The notes beneath the pieces were generated by a model. That model was not told the DNA's origin and did no database searches. It saw nothing but the letters and a program-made list of their open reading frames with translations. From Rhodobacterales bacterium (lineage in GTDB: Bacteria; Pseudomonadota; Alphaproteobacteria; Rhizobiales; Stappiaceae), in the NCBI GenBank assembly GCA_008107755.1, contig VIRH01000082.1, positions 62,001-126,000 on the forward strand: a stretch of DNA of 64,000 nt, in the 5' to 3' direction. The stretch's first letter is position 1; every line of letters starts with the position of its first letter. This document shows positions 49,955 through 60,154 of this stretch, one piece after another. Made by a program: the position numbers and the translations under genes.

Positions 49955-50992
49955 ATGTCCGAGCCAAGATTCTTCGACGTTCCCGTACCCGTTTCGCTCG
50001 CCGATATCGCCTCTTGGGGCGATGCGGAGATCGTGAGGGGGGACGCGTCGCTCGAGATCACCAGCGTTGCGCCTCTGGAGGACGCGGGTCCCGGCGCCCT
50101 GGTGTTTTTCGATAACACAGCTTACCTGAAACAGCTCGAGACGACCTCCGCGGCGGCTTGCCTGGTCGGGAAGCGTTTCAAGGACAAGATTCCGGAAGGT
50201 GTCGCCGTCATTGTCTGCAAGGATCCATACAGATCCTGGGGGTTGGTGCTGGCGGCGCTCTACCCGAAAGCGATGATCCCGAAGGAATATGTCGAACCGT
50301 TTGTTTCCGAGCGGGCGAATGTCGATACGACAGCTTTGCTTGAAGACGGTGTCACGGTCGAGCCGGGCGCGGTTATTGGTGCGGATGTGGAAATCGGTGC
50401 CGGTACTGTGATCAGAGCGAACGCGGTGATCGGCCGCGGCGTCAAGATCGGGCGCGACAGTGTGATCAGCGCAAACTGCTCCGTGCAGCATTCGGTCCTG
50501 GGCAATCGCGTCTATCTTCATCCGGGCGTATGTTGTGGCCAGGATGGTTTCGGCTATGCGATGGGACCGCAGGGTCACCTGAAGGTTCCTCAGATCGGCC
50601 GGGTCATCATTCAGGACGACGTCGAAGTCGGTGCCAATACCACCATCGACCGCGGTGCCAACCGGGATACGATTATCGGCGAAGGCACCAAGATCGACAA
50701 TCAGGTCCAGATCGGACACAACGTTGTCATCGGTCGGCATTGCGTTCTCGTTTCTCAGGTCGGTTTGTCAGGAAGCTGTACGCTTGAGGATTTCGTCGCG
50801 ATCGGGGGACAGACTGGCGTGCGCGGCCACGTGACGATCGGAATGGGTGCTCAGGTTGCGGCGGTTTCGGTGGTCAGCGAAGACCTGGCCGCGGGTGGAC
50901 GATATGGTGGTGCACCTGCCAAGCCCGTAAAGCAGTGGTTCCGCGAAGTCGCTGCGGTCAGAAAGCTTGCAGAGCGTGGCAGCGGGTCTTAA
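49955..50992 (+). CDS. lpxD: UDP-3-O-acyl-glucosamine N-acyltransferase
   Basis: A 345-residue left-handed beta-helix acyltransferase adding the second acyl chain in lipid A synthesis. The N-terminal uridine-binding domain ends near residue 100. Hexapeptide repeats follow, with the catalytic His region QIGHNVVIGRHCVL. The start at 49955 (MSEPRFFDVPVP) follows AAGGATAA. It begins the lpxD-fabZ-lpxA-lpxI-lpxB run. Confidence 0.95.
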   Translation: MSEPRFFDVPVPVSLADIASWGDAEIVRGDASLEITSVAPLEDAGPGALVFFDNTAYLKQLETTSAAACLVGKRFKDKIPEGVAVIVCKDPYRSWGLVLAALYPKAMIPKEYVEPFVSERANVDTTALLEDGVTVEPGAVIGADVEIGAGTVIRANAVIGRGVKIGRDSVISANCSVQHSVLGNRVYLHPGVCCGQDGFGYAMGPQGHLKVPQIGRVIIQDDVEVGANTTIDRGANRDTIIGEGTKIDNQVQIGHNVVIGRHCVLVSQVGLSGSCTLEDFVAIGGQTGVRGHVTIGMGAQVAAVSVVSEDLAAGGRYGGAPAKPVKQWFREVAAVRKLAERGSGS

Positions 50993-51043
50993 ACGGATAA
51001 TCAAATAAGAACTTGAAGGCGGTCCTTCGCCAAGGGGCTTGAT

Positions 51044-51508
51044 ATGGAAGAGACAGAAAAGAAAACGCTGGCCAGCGCGGACATCATGAAGATCATGAAG
51101 CTTCTGCCGCACAGGTATCCGTTTTTGCTGATCGACAAGATCATCGAAATGGATGGCGACGAGAGCTGCATCGGCATCAAGAACGTGACCATCAACGAGC
51201 CGCATTTCACTGGCCATTTTCCCGAAAGGCCAGTCTTTCCCGGTGTGCTTCTGATTGAGGCCATGGCTCAGACCGCGGGTGCCTTGTGCGTGCATGCAAG
51301 GGGCGTCGACGCCCCCCCGCAGCTCGTCTATTTCATGACCATCGACAAGGCCAAGTTCCGCAAACCTGTCGAGCCGGGCGACCAGGTTCATTTTCATGTC
51401 AAGAAAATCAAGCAACGGTCCAACATCTGGAAGTTCGATGCGGTTGCCCTTGTCGAGGGCACTAAGGTTGCTGAAGCGGAAGTCAGCGCAATGCTGATAG
51501 ATGCGTGA
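51044..51508 (+). CDS. fabZ: 3-hydroxyacyl-[ACP] dehydratase FabZ
   Basis: A 154-residue hot-dog-fold dehydratase for fatty acid elongation. The catalytic His motif is [12 protein letters not shown], and [20 protein letters not shown] carries the catalytic Glu. AAGGGG precedes the ATG. It competes with LpxA for hydroxyacyl-ACP, and the shared operon keeps the two balanced. Confidence 0.97.
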   Translation: MEETEKKTLASADIMKIMKLLPHRYPFLLIDKIIEMDGDESCIGIKNVTINEPHFTGHFPERPVFPGVLLIEAMAQTAGALCVHARGVDAPPQLVYFMTIDKAKFRKPVEPGDQVHFHVKKIKQRSNIWKFDAVALVEGTKVAEAEVSAMLIDA

Positions 51509-51514
51509 GGACTT

Positions 51515-52312
51515 ATGACTAACATTCATCCGACGGCCATCATCGAAGACGGTGCAGTTCTCGGCGAAGGCGTTCGTATCGGACCCTATTGTGTGGTCGG
51601 AGCCGAGGTGAAGCTCGGCGATCATGTCGAACTGAAGTCTCATGTCGCGGTCGCCGGAAAGACGACGATAGGCGTAGGGACGAGCATATTTCCTTTCGCA
51701 TCCGTCGGGCATCAGGCGCAGGACCTCAAGTACAAAGGCGAGGCGGCGACCCTTACGGTTGGGGAGGGGTGTATCATCCGGGAAGGGGTTACCCTCAATC
51801 CCGGCACGGAAGGTGGCGGTTTTTCTACGACGATCGGCAACAATTGTGCCTTTCTCGCCAATTCCCATGTCGGGCATGACAGCCATCTCGGAGATCGGAT
51901 CGTTCTGTCCAACAATGTGATGATCGCCGGACATGTCGATGTCGGAAACAATGTGATTTTCGGCGGCGGTTCCGCTGTTATCCAGTTCACGCGCATTGGC
52001 GGCCATGCCTTCGTCGGCGGTCTTGCCGGGCTGGAGAACGATCTTATTCCTTTCGGAATGGTGACAGGCAACCGGGCAAAGCTCGGCGGACTGAATCTTG
52101 TCGGTCTCAAGCGAGCCAATTTTCCGCGCGAGCAGATCCACGCGCTTCGTGCTGCTTATCGGGAGCTGTTTGAAAGCAACGAAGGCACGCTTCGGAGCCG
52201 CGCCGAAGCGCTGGCTAGGCAGGAAACGGAGCAGACACTGGTGAAGACCGTGACCGATTTCATCCTTGCCAAGGAAGATCGTCGGTTCTGCACACCACGC
52301 ACCGACGACTGA
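51515..52312 (+). CDS. lpxA: UDP-N-acetylglucosamine O-acyltransferase
   Basis: A 265-residue left-handed beta-helix enzyme performing the first step of lipid A synthesis. Hexapeptide repeats run from IHPTAIIEDGAVLGEGV onward, the catalytic His lies in NSHVGHDSHLGD, and a C-terminal helical domain follows. It starts 6 bases after fabZ with GAGGA. Confidence 0.97.
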   Translation: MTNIHPTAIIEDGAVLGEGVRIGPYCVVGAEVKLGDHVELKSHVAVAGKTTIGVGTSIFPFASVGHQAQDLKYKGEAATLTVGEGCIIREGVTLNPGTEGGGFSTTIGNNCAFLANSHVGHDSHLGDRIVLSNNVMIAGHVDVGNNVIFGGGSAVIQFTRIGGHAFVGGLAGLENDLIPFGMVTGNRAKLGGLNLVGLKRANFPREQIHALRAAYRELFESNEGTLRSRAEALARQETEQTLVKTVTDFILAKEDRRFCTPRTDD

Positions 52313-52316
52313 CCTG

Positions 52317-53195
52317 ATGGATCCGGCGTCAGACGTGTCCTGCAGACGCCTGGCACTCGTTGCCGGCAACGGGACACTGCCGTTGCAGATTGCCCATGCG
52401 CTTGAAGCGGCCGGCAGGCCGTTCCAGATCGTTGCGATAAAGGGCGAAGCCGATGAGGCGACCCGCTTGCGCGCTGCCACGGAGCTTGGTTGGGGCGAGA
52501 TCGGTCGCCTCTATGCGTTTCTCGGCAAGACCGGATGCGAGGATGTCCTTCTGATCGGAGGCGTTTCGAAGCGTCCCGACTTTACCTCCATCCTTGGTGA
52601 TTTTGGCACGCTGAAGCGGTTGCCGACGATCATCAGGGCGCTCGCAGGCGGCGACGACAGCCTGTTGACCAAGGTCATAAGGCTGTTCGAAGACGAAGGA
52701 TTTCGCGTCGTGGGGATCAAGGATGTTGCGCCTCAGCTATTGGCCTCGAGCGGCGTTCTCGGCAAGGTTCAGCCGGCCGACGCGGACTGGCGCGATCTTC
52801 AGCTCGCACTGAAAGCGACGGAGAAGCTCGGCGAACTCGACATAGGACAGGCGGCGGTCGCAGTTGGTGGCCGGGTCGTTGCTCTTGAAGGTGCAGAGGG
52901 AACCGACTTGATGCTCGAGAGATGCGCCGACCTCAAGCGCGTCGGCCGAATTCGCGCCAAAGGACGCTCCGGCGTCCTGGTAAAGACCGCCAAACCGAAT
53001 CAGGACTTGCGGGTCGACCTTCCGACGGTCGGACCACGAACGATCGATCTGGCAGTTGCTGCCGGCCTCGCCGGAATTGCGGTCGAGGCGCAAGGAGCAC
53101 TGATTGCCGAGAAGGAACAGACCCTCGGCCGGGCGAACGAAGCAGGGCTGTTTATTGTTGGCATCGACCGGACGGTCCTGGAGCCGGACAATTGA
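52317..53195 (+). CDS. lpxI: UDP-2,3-diacylglucosamine pyrophosphatase LpxI
   Basis: A 292-residue enzyme hydrolysing UDP-2,3-diacylglucosamine to lipid X. LpxI (formerly DUF1009) replaces LpxH in alphaproteobacteria. It begins LALVAGNGTLPLQIA and contains LLIGGVSKRPDF and the C-terminal DLPTVGPRTIDLAVAAGLAG. The ATG at 52317 is 4 bases after the lpxA stop. Its TGA overlaps the TTG start of lpxB. Confidence 0.95.
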   Translation: MDPASDVSCRRLALVAGNGTLPLQIAHALEAAGRPFQIVAIKGEADEATRLRAATELGWGEIGRLYAFLGKTGCEDVLLIGGVSKRPDFTSILGDFGTLKRLPTIIRALAGGDDSLLTKVIRLFEDEGFRVVGIKDVAPQLLASSGVLGKVQPADADWRDLQLALKATEKLGELDIGQAAVAVGGRVVALEGAEGTDLMLERCADLKRVGRIRAKGRSGVLVKTAKPNQDLRVDLPTVGPRTIDLAVAAGLAGIAVEAQGALIAEKEQTLGRANEAGLFIVGIDRTVLEPDN

Positions 53196-54388
53196 CAGAC
53201 CGCAGCCTGACAGTCTGCATCGTTGCTGGTGAGGAATCAGGTGATCAGCTGGGCGCGGAATTGATCAGTGCCCTGAATACGCGTATTGGCGACCGCGTGC
53301 GTTACTGCGGTGTCGGCGGCGAAAGAATGACCGCTCTGGGTCTGACCAGCTTTTTCGATATGTCCGACGTATCCGTAATGGGCTTGAGCGCGGTCCTGGC
53401 GCGACTTCCGTTGATCGTGCGCCGCGTCTACCAGACCGTTGATGATGTGGTTGATGCGAAGCCCGACGTTCTGGTCATTATAGACAGTCCGGATTTCACG
53501 CAAAGTGTCGCCAAACGCGTCCGAAAACGTGCGCCTGATATTCCTATCGTCGGCTATGTGTCTCCGTCGGTCTGGGCGTGGCGTCCAGCCCGAGCCCGAA
53601 AGATGAGCGCCTATGTCGACCAACTGCTGGCGCTATTGCCGTTCGAGCCTGAGGTTCACAAGAAACTGGGTGGTCCTGAAACGCACTATGTGGGCCACCC
53701 TCTGAGCGAGACTGCATCCGAACTGCGTCCTGCAGACGGTGAGCGTCTTCCCGTTCGTTCTGCCGGGCAGAAAGTGTTTCTGGTGCTGCCGGGAAGTCGG
53801 AAAAGCGAGATTGATCGTCTTCTTCCGGTGTTCGGCAAAACGGTTGCGCTGGTGAAGCAGCAGTGTCCCGATGTCGAGATCGTTCTTCCGGCAGTCGCGC
53901 GTCTGGAGGCCCGGATCAGGGAAGGTGTGAAAACCTGGGCGGTGCAGCCGGACATCGTGACGGGCCTTGATGCCAAGAAAGCGGCTTTTCGCCGTGCCCA
54001 CGCCGCGCTTGCCGCATCGGGAACAGTTTCACTGGAACTGGCGCTTGCCGAAGTTCCAATGGTGGTCGCCTACAAGGTCGACTGGTTCTTCCGACGTCTC
54101 AAGGATCTCAATCGCGTCTTCAAGTTTTCGAGTGTCGATTCCTTTGTGCTTCCAAATATCATTCTTGGAAAAAAGGCCATTCCGGAGTTTCTGGATGATG
54201 ATGTGAAGCCGGCTATTCTTGCAGAGCGCCTGTGTATCTTGCTTGGCGATACACCGGAACGTGAAAGACAGCTTTCCGAACTGGCCAGACTTGATGACCT
54301 CATGAGCCTGCCGGACGGATACAGTCAGAGTGCGGCCGCTGCGGACATCGTTCTTGAAACCATGAAGGCGGGGTCGAGACAGGGCTGA
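53192..54388 (+). CDS. lpxB: Lipid-A-disaccharide synthase
   Basis: A 398-residue membrane-associated GT19 glycosyltransferase joining lipid X and its UDP-sugar. Signatures are VCIVAGEESGDQLGAELI and IVGYVSPSVWAWRPARARKM, then VLPGSRKSEIDRLLPVF. The only start that fits is TTG at 53192, overlapping the lpxI stop as TTGA. A longer in-frame opening upstream encodes implausible sequence inside lpxI. Confidence 0.94.
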   Translation: MTDRSLTVCIVAGEESGDQLGAELISALNTRIGDRVRYCGVGGERMTALGLTSFFDMSDVSVMGLSAVLARLPLIVRRVYQTVDDVVDAKPDVLVIIDSPDFTQSVAKRVRKRAPDIPIVGYVSPSVWAWRPARARKMSAYVDQLLALLPFEPEVHKKLGGPETHYVGHPLSETASELRPADGERLPVRSAGQKVFLVLPGSRKSEIDRLLPVFGKTVALVKQQCPDVEIVLPAVARLEARIREGVKTWAVQPDIVTGLDAKKAAFRRAHAALAASGTVSLELALAEVPMVVAYKVDWFFRRLKDLNRVFKFSSVDSFVLPNIILGKKAIPEFLDDDVKPAILAERLCILLGDTPERERQLSELARLDDLMSLPDGYSQSAAAADIVLETMKAGSRQG

Positions 54389-54430
54389 CTGGGATGCTCT
54401 GAACTCTCCAGGGACAACTTGTCGTCGGAA

Positions 54431-54470
54431 AAAAGAAAAGCTCCCGGAAATTCCGGGAGCTTCTTTTTTG
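54431..54470. terminator. Bidirectional terminator between lpxB and gltA
   Basis: The near-perfect palindrome AAGCTCCCGGAA / TTCCGGGAGCTT has TTCTTTTTT on the plus side and CTTTTCTTTTTT on the minus side. It serves both convergent genes. Confidence 0.93.
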
Positions 54471-54492
54471 ACATTCCGGCGCTTGATTTCGA

Positions 54493-55785
54493 TCAGCGGC
54501 GCTGGTCGATTGGCGTGTAGTCGCGCTTTTCGGCGCCGGTGTAGAGCTGACGCGGACGACCGATGCGCTGCGACGGATCCTCCACCATTTCCTTCCACTG
54601 GGCGATCCAGCCAACGGTACGGGCAAGAGCGAACAGCACGGTGAACATGGTGGTCGGGAAGCCGAGCGCGCGAAGCGTGATACCGGAGTAGAAGTCGATG
54701 TTCGGATAGAGCTTCTTGTCGACGAAGTATTCGTCGTTGAGGGCGATCTTTTCGAGTTCCATCGCGACGTCCAGAAGCGGATCGTCCTTGATCCCCAGTT
54801 CGCCGAGTACCTCATGCGTCGTCTTCTGCATGATGCGCGCACGCGGGTCATAGTTCTTGTAGACCCGGTGACCGAAGCCCATCAGGCGGAACGGATCATT
54901 CTTGTCCTTGGCGCGGGCCACAAACTCCGGGATCCGGTCGACGGAACCGATTTCCGAAAGCATGTTGAGGGCCGCCTCGTTGGCGCCGCCATGTGCCGGG
55001 CCCCAAAGGCAGGCAATTCCGGCAGCAATACATGCAAACGGGTTGGCGCCGGAGGAACCGGCAAGGCGAACAGTCGAAGTGGAGGCGTTCTGCTCGTGAT
55101 CTGCATGCAGGATGAAGATACGGTCCATTGCACGGGCCAGCACCGGATTCACCTTGTATTCCTCGCAAGGCACCGCAAAGCACATGTGCAGGAAGTTCGC
55201 GGAGTAATCCAGATCGTTGCGCGGATACACGAAGGGCTGACCGACGTGGTACTTGTACGCCATGGCCGCAATCGTCGGCATCTTTGCAATCATGCGCAGG
55301 GACGCGACCATGCGCTGATGCGGATCGGTGATGTCGGTGGAGTCGTGATAGAAGGCGGACAGAGCACCGACGGTGCCGACCATGATCGCCATAGGGTGTG
55401 CGTCGCGGCGGAAACCGGAGAAGAACCGATTCATTTGCTCGTGAATCATCGTGTGGTAGGTCACACGCTGGACGAAGTCTTCTTTCTGAGCCTTGGTCGG
55501 CAGTTCGCCGTAAAGCAGAAGGTAGCAGGACTCGAGGAAATCGCCGTGATTGGCAAGTTGTTCGATCGGGTAACCGCGATACAGCAGAGTTCCTTCATCG
55601 CCATCGATATAGGTGATTTGGGATTCGCAGGATGCGGTTGACGTAAAGCCCGGGTCGTAAGTGAACATGCCCGTTTCCTTGTACAAGGACGAGATGTTCA
55701 CAACGGACGGTCCGATGGACCCGTCAAGAACGTCGAATGCGTGGTCGTTGCCACCGACGTTGAGCTTGGCGTTGTTGTCGGCCAT
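54493..55785 (-). CDS. gltA: Citrate synthase
   Basis: A 430-residue type II (hexameric-type) citrate synthase, first enzyme of the TCA cycle. The active site includes [13 protein letters not shown] (His), [14 protein letters not shown] (His and Arg) and the Asp downstream. The N-terminal domain has the segment [21 protein letters not shown]. It is convergent with lpxB and shares its terminator. Confidence 0.97.
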   Translation of the reverse strand: MADNNAKLNVGGNDHAFDVLDGSIGPSVVNISSLYKETGMFTYDPGFTSTASCESQITYIDGDEGTLLYRGYPIEQLANHGDFLESCYLLLYGELPTKAQKEDFVQRVTYHTMIHEQMNRFFSGFRRDAHPMAIMVGTVGALSAFYHDSTDITDPHQRMVASLRMIAKMPTIAAMAYKYHVGQPFVYPRNDLDYSANFLHMCFAVPCEEYKVNPVLARAMDRIFILHADHEQNASTSTVRLAGSSGANPFACIAAGIACLWGPAHGGANEAALNMLSEIGSVDRIPEFVARAKDKNDPFRLMGFGHRVYKNYDPRARIMQKTTHEVLGELGIKDDPLLDVAMELEKIALNDEYFVDKKLYPNIDFYSGITLRALGFPTTMFTVLFALARTVGWIAQWKEMVEDPSQRIGRPRQLYTGAEKRDYTPIDQRR

Positions 55786-55969
55786 GCAGAAAACCCCTTT
55801 GCGTTAACCTGGCGAACCGTCCCGGTTTCCGGTCTTCAGGCGAAGACCCAATTTTCAGGCTCGGGGCGGCACTGGAGAATTTTTCGCGTATTGCGTAGCC
55901 CATTTACCGCACTGCCGCAAGCAAGTCGGTATAAGGCTTTGGTCATAGGCGTTTTTTCTGGGAGAGAGC

Positions 55970-56006
55970 AGCCGCCTGTCTCCTTAAAATGACGAGACAG
56001 GCGGCT
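55970..56006 (-). terminator. Long hairpin after gltX, probable terminator
   Basis: A perfect 13-bp stem AGCCGCCTGTCTC / GAGACAGGCGGCT with an 11-base loop lies 30 bases after the gltX stop. The minus-strand side has no T-run, while the plus side has TTGTTTC. It may halt gltX transcription or protect its 3' end. Confidence 0.5.
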
Positions 56007-56035
56007 TGTTTCAATGAGTTGAGTGGTCGCAGGCG

Positions 56036-57460
56036 TCAGGCGGCCTGGTCCTTGATCCGCTCAAGGGCCTCATTCCGCCCAAGGGCGATCAGGACGTCAT
56101 AAATGCCGGGAGACGTTCCTCTTCCGGTCAGAGCCGCGCGCAATGGCTGCGCAACCTTGCCTAGCTTCAGTTCCTTCGTCTCCGCATAGGCCTTCACGGC
56201 TTCCTCCAGCGGTTCCGATTGCCAGTCCCCGACGGTGGAGAGGATGCCGTGCAGGTCCGACAGGATCTGGCGAGCGTCTTCGTTCAGGATCTTGTCGGCC
56301 TTCTCGTCGGTGTCCAGCGGCCGCTGGCGCCAGAGGTAAGATGCGCTGTCAGTCAGTTCGACCAGCGTCTTGGCACGTTCCTTGAGACCGGGAAGCGCGG
56401 CGAGGGCAGTGCTCTCGTTTCCTGGTTGATCGAACCACCCGAGAACCTCTTTCCCGCCTTCGATATGCGCAAGACAGATCTTCCAGTGGTCCAGAAGCTC
56501 TGCATCCGGCGTTGCGCGCATGTAATGACCGTTGAGGTTCTCCAGTTTCTTGAAATCGAAGCGCGCGGCGGACTGGCCGACGGCGTCCATTCCGAACCAT
56601 CGGATCATGTCGTCCAGCGCCATGATCTCCTCGTCGCCGTGGCTCCAGCCGAGACGAGCCAGGTAATTGCGCATGGCCTGCGGCAGATAGCCCATCGCAC
56701 GATAGGCTTCCGCGCCTGTCGCGCCGTGGCGCTTGGAAAGTTTCGCGCCGTCCGGACCATGGATCAGCGGAATATGTGCCATGGCGGGAACATCCCAGCC
56801 GAGGGCCTTGAAAATAAGGATTTGCCTGGCAGCATTGGTCAGGTGGTCGACGCCGCGAATGATGTGCGTTACGCCCATGTCGTGGTCATCGACAACGACC
56901 GCGAGCATGTAGGTCGGTGTGCCGTCGGAGCGCATCAGGACGAAATCATCGAGATCCTTGTTCGGGATCACGACACGGCCTTGCACCATATCGTCGACTA
57001 CGGTTTCGCCGTCCCGCGGTGCCTTCAGCCGGATGACCGGATCCACACCGGCAGGTGCTTCGGAAGGGTCGCGGTCTCGCCACGTACCGTCGTAGCGTGG
57101 CGGTCTGCCTTCGGCGCGCGCCTTTTCGCGCATCGCGTCTACTTCTTCGGCGCTGCAATAACATCTGTATGCGGCGCCGGCGGCGACCATCTGCTCCACC
57201 GCTTCCTTGTGTCGCTTGATGCGGGAAAACTGTGACACCGGTTCGCCGTCCCAGTCGAGGTCGAGCCAAGTCAGACCATCGACAATCGCGTCGACGGCTT
57301 CCTGCGTCGAACGGGCCCGGTCTGTGTCTTCGATCCGAAGCAGCATCTTGCCGCCGTGATGCTTGGCGAACAACCAGTTGAACAACGCTGTTCGGGCGCC
57401 GCCAATATGCAGAAATCCGGTGGGGGACGGCGCGAAGCGCGTGACGATATCTTGAGGCAT
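56036..57460 (-). CDS. gltX: Glutamyl-tRNA synthetase
   Basis: A 474-residue class I synthetase charging tRNA-Glu. The HIGH-type motif is [19 protein letters not shown] and the KMSKS-type motif is KLSKRHG. The Cys cluster [19 protein letters not shown] resembles the zinc-binding segment. Alphaproteobacteria often have two GltX copies, one serving tRNA-Gln by indirect aminoacylation; which role this copy has cannot be told from the sequence. Confidence 0.96.
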   Translation of the reverse strand: MPQDIVTRFAPSPTGFLHIGGARTALFNWLFAKHHGGKMLLRIEDTDRARSTQEAVDAIVDGLTWLDLDWDGEPVSQFSRIKRHKEAVEQMVAAGAAYRCYCSAEEVDAMREKARAEGRPPRYDGTWRDRDPSEAPAGVDPVIRLKAPRDGETVVDDMVQGRVVIPNKDLDDFVLMRSDGTPTYMLAVVVDDHDMGVTHIIRGVDHLTNAARQILIFKALGWDVPAMAHIPLIHGPDGAKLSKRHGATGAEAYRAMGYLPQAMRNYLARLGWSHGDEEIMALDDMIRWFGMDAVGQSAARFDFKKLENLNGHYMRATPDAELLDHWKICLAHIEGGKEVLGWFDQPGNESTALAALPGLKERAKTLVELTDSASYLWRQRPLDTDEKADKILNEDARQILSDLHGILSTVGDWQSEPLEEAVKAYAETKELKLGKVAQPLRAALTGRGTSPGIYDVLIALGRNEALERIKDQAA

Positions 57461-57701
57461 GGTGCTAATTGAAGTCTCTGTCAGATTTGCAGCGCCACGG
57501 GCGCCGTCTCATGGTTGCGCGGTCTTATCACAGGGGCTGGTTCGCCGCAAAACCTCAAACGCATCAGGCAAACCGATTTTGGTGTCGCCCCGATTTCTGT
57601 CCAAACACCGAAAATCGCCGACAGCGCTTGCAACTGGCTTTCTTCCGGGCAAATCTGGCCGCAAGGGTTGCAGCGACCTGAGAAGATCAGCCGGGGTTGC
57701 T

Positions 57702-60146
57702 ATGATCGGAAGTGGTTCAGGTCGAACGAGCAGCAGTGAGAATGGAGCACCGCTTGGTCCCGGCGACATATCTCTCGCACCCGAGACGAGCACTAGCCGT
57801 CTATCCGAAAGAATTCCGCGGAACCGCCCGGGCAGTTCGACCGTAAACCGTTTCTGGAAGGAATTGAAAAAGCCAGTCGCAGTTGGGGATGATGAAAGTG
57901 AGGCTTTCTGGGACAGGCAAGGTTTGCTGTGGCTCGGCTTCTTCTTTGCGGGCGGTATTGCAAGCTACGCCTCACTGCCGGCGGAACCGGCGTGGTCGGT
58001 CCTTCTTGCAGTCAGTATCTTGCTTGCGGCGATTGCGTTTCGGATTGGCCGGCGGGTCGCCATCGGCCGGCCGTTTCTGCTTTTGGTCGCTTTTATCTGC
58101 GGGGTGACGGCAGGGGCGGTGCGAACTGCGGCCATCGATGCGCCCCGGATCGCAGAGGCCATGAATGCAACGGTGACAGGGCGGGTCGAGACTGTCGAAA
58201 GGAGCGGCTCCGGCCAGCGACTGCTTCTGGAGGTCGAAGCCGCCAACGAAGACGTGGTTTCAATCGACCGCTTTCCGAAAAGGGTTCGCATAAGGGTACC
58301 CGGGAAAGATACGGTCAGGATAGGCGATCTTGTACGCGTGCGAGGCCGTTTGTTTCCGCCGCCCGGTCCTGTCAGCCCCGGTGGATACGATTTTTCTTTT
58401 AGGGCCTATTACAATCAGATCGGGGCGACAGGATTTGCCTTCGGTCGGGTGGAGGTCCTGGACGGTGAACCGATCGGGGTCTTTCGGCGCGCTGCCCGTT
58501 TTGTTCAGGATATTCGCGGCGAGATCGCGGAAAGGATCGAAAGAAACCTGCCGGATCGATCGGAGGCCGCCCTGGCCGTCGCGTTACTCGTCGGAGATCG
58601 CAGCGGGATCAGCGATCAGCAAGAGGAAGACCTTCGTGCGGCGGGCCTCGCGCACATTCTTGCCATCTCCGGACTTCATATGGCGCTTTTTGCTGGCGGC
58701 GCATTCAGTGCTTGCCTGCTGCTGCTTGCCCTTGTTCCGGCTTTCGCTTTGCGCTGGCCCATTCACAAATGGGCGGCGCTGGCGGCACTTGCTGCAGCGT
58801 CCGTTTATCTGATCCTGTCAGGTGGGGCCGTCGCGACACAACGCTCGTACCTGATGATCTCGCTCGTGTTTCTCGGTGTCCTGTTTGGCCGCCGTGGCTT
58901 GAGCTTGCGAAGCGTCGCCCTTGCCGGCCTGTTCCTGCTCGTTCTGGCTCCTGAAAGGCTGTTCTTTCCCGGCTTTCAGATGTCCTTCGCCGCCGTCATC
59001 TGTCTTGTTGCCGTTTATGACCTGTGGCGCCAGCGGGAGCGTCTGGCCTTTCGGCGAGAAGCGCCACAGGGACCGGCATTGAGAGTTGCCCGTCATTTGC
59101 TCGGCTGGTCCATCGGATTGACTGTCACCGCTGTCGTTGCTGGAGTTGCGACAGGTATCGTCGGCGCTCATCATTTTGCACGCATCGCACCTTACGGGCT
59201 CGTCGGCAATCTGCTGGGCATGCCGGTGTTCAGCCTGCTCGTCATGCCCATGGGTGTCCTTGCACTTGTCCTCATGCCGTTCGGACTGGCTGCTCTTCCC
59301 CTGCACATCATGGCTGTCGGGCTGTCTTTCCTTCTCGATATCGCTCACTTCACTGCGGAACTCGGTGAGGGCGCGGGGGCGGTCGGGCGTGTTGGTGCAG
59401 GCGCGGCCGTGTTGCTCGTTACGGCACTTTTCACGGGACTGCTGATACCGGGCAGGCTGCGCCTCACGGCACTCGTGCCGCTTGCTGCCGGTCTTTCCCT
59501 CGTGTCGATGTCGCGGCCACCGGACATACAAATCGCTTCTGCCGGGTCGCGTCTGGCAGCGCGAGACGACGAAGGATCTTTGAGATACTCGGGGCGGGCA
59601 GGGAGCTTTGTGACGGATATCTGGCTGCAGGACGACGGGATTTCACTCGACGAGATCAAATCGCGCAAGATGAAGTCGCCTCAGATCAGGTGTGATGAGG
59701 CAGGCTGCGTCGTGAACGCGTATGAAGCGACGGGGCGCGGAGACGACAGCTTCCCTGTCAGGATCGCAGCGCCGAAGGTCCCGGAAGCCTTCTCTATTGA
59801 TTGCCGTCATGCCGATATCATCGTGAGCGATATTGTCGCTCCGGCGAGTTGTGGAGCCGCACTCATTCTTGACGCTCGAAGGCGCGCAAATCGTGGTGCT
59901 GTTTCCATATGGCTCGGGCAAAGCGGTGACGCTCAGACAACGACGGACCATAGCCAAAATCAGACCGGAGACAGAGTTGAAAGTAAGGTCATCGACATTG
60001 GCGCCCGGCCAGACGCGCCGAGGCTTGTGCGTATCCAGTATGCTGTGCCGGACCCTCCCAGGCCATGGCATCGCCCGGGAGACTTCACACGCAACGACCT
60101 TCCGAAAGCACGTCGGCAGCCCCCGTCAGGCAGGAGCAGGGAATAA
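57702..60146 (+). CDS. comEC: ComEC/Rec2-family competence membrane protein
   Basis: An 814-residue inner-membrane protein. The N-terminal membrane helices and soluble OB-like domain (DUF4131, about residues 100-230) are followed by the competence domain with LAHILAISGLHMALFAG and several more helices. ComEC forms the channel for single-stranded DNA uptake. The C-terminal part is short and has no metallo-beta-lactamase motif (HxHxDH). The start at 57702 (MIGSGSGRT) follows CCGGGG; the frame is open back to 57459, overlapping the gltX start. The gene ends 8 bases from the convergent lexA stop with no terminator between. Confidence 0.9.
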   Translation: MIGSGSGRTSSSENGAPLGPGDISLAPETSTSRLSERIPRNRPGSSTVNRFWKELKKPVAVGDDESEAFWDRQGLLWLGFFFAGGIASYASLPAEPAWSVLLAVSILLAAIAFRIGRRVAIGRPFLLLVAFICGVTAGAVRTAAIDAPRIAEAMNATVTGRVETVERSGSGQRLLLEVEAANEDVVSIDRFPKRVRIRVPGKDTVRIGDLVRVRGRLFPPPGPVSPGGYDFSFRAYYNQIGATGFAFGRVEVLDGEPIGVFRRAARFVQDIRGEIAERIERNLPDRSEAALAVALLVGDRSGISDQQEEDLRAAGLAHILAISGLHMALFAGGAFSACLLLLALVPAFALRWPIHKWAALAALAAASVYLILSGGAVATQRSYLMISLVFLGVLFGRRGLSLRSVALAGLFLLVLAPERLFFPGFQMSFAAVICLVAVYDLWRQRERLAFRREAPQGPALRVARHLLGWSIGLTVTAVVAGVATGIVGAHHFARIAPYGLVGNLLGMPVFSLLVMPMGVLALVLMPFGLAALPLHIMAVGLSFLLDIAHFTAELGEGAGAVGRVGAGAAVLLVTALFTGLLIPGRLRLTALVPLAAGLSLVSMSRPPDIQIASAGSRLAARDDEGSLRYSGRAGSFVTDIWLQDDGISLDEIKSRKMKSPQIRCDEAGCVVNAYEATGRGDDSFPVRIAAPKVPEAFSIDCRHADIIVSDIVAPASCGAALILDARRRANRGAVSIWLGQSGDAQTTTDHSQNQTGDRVESKVIDIGARPDAPRLVRIQYAVPDPPRPWHRPGDFTRNDLPKARRQPPSGRSRE

Positions 60147-60154
60147 AGGGAAAC

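Noticed and set aside
57459..57701. N-terminal extension of ComEC starting at 57459
   Set aside because: It overlaps the gltX start codon and promoter, lacks a ribosome binding site and encodes sequence unlike ComEC N-termini.
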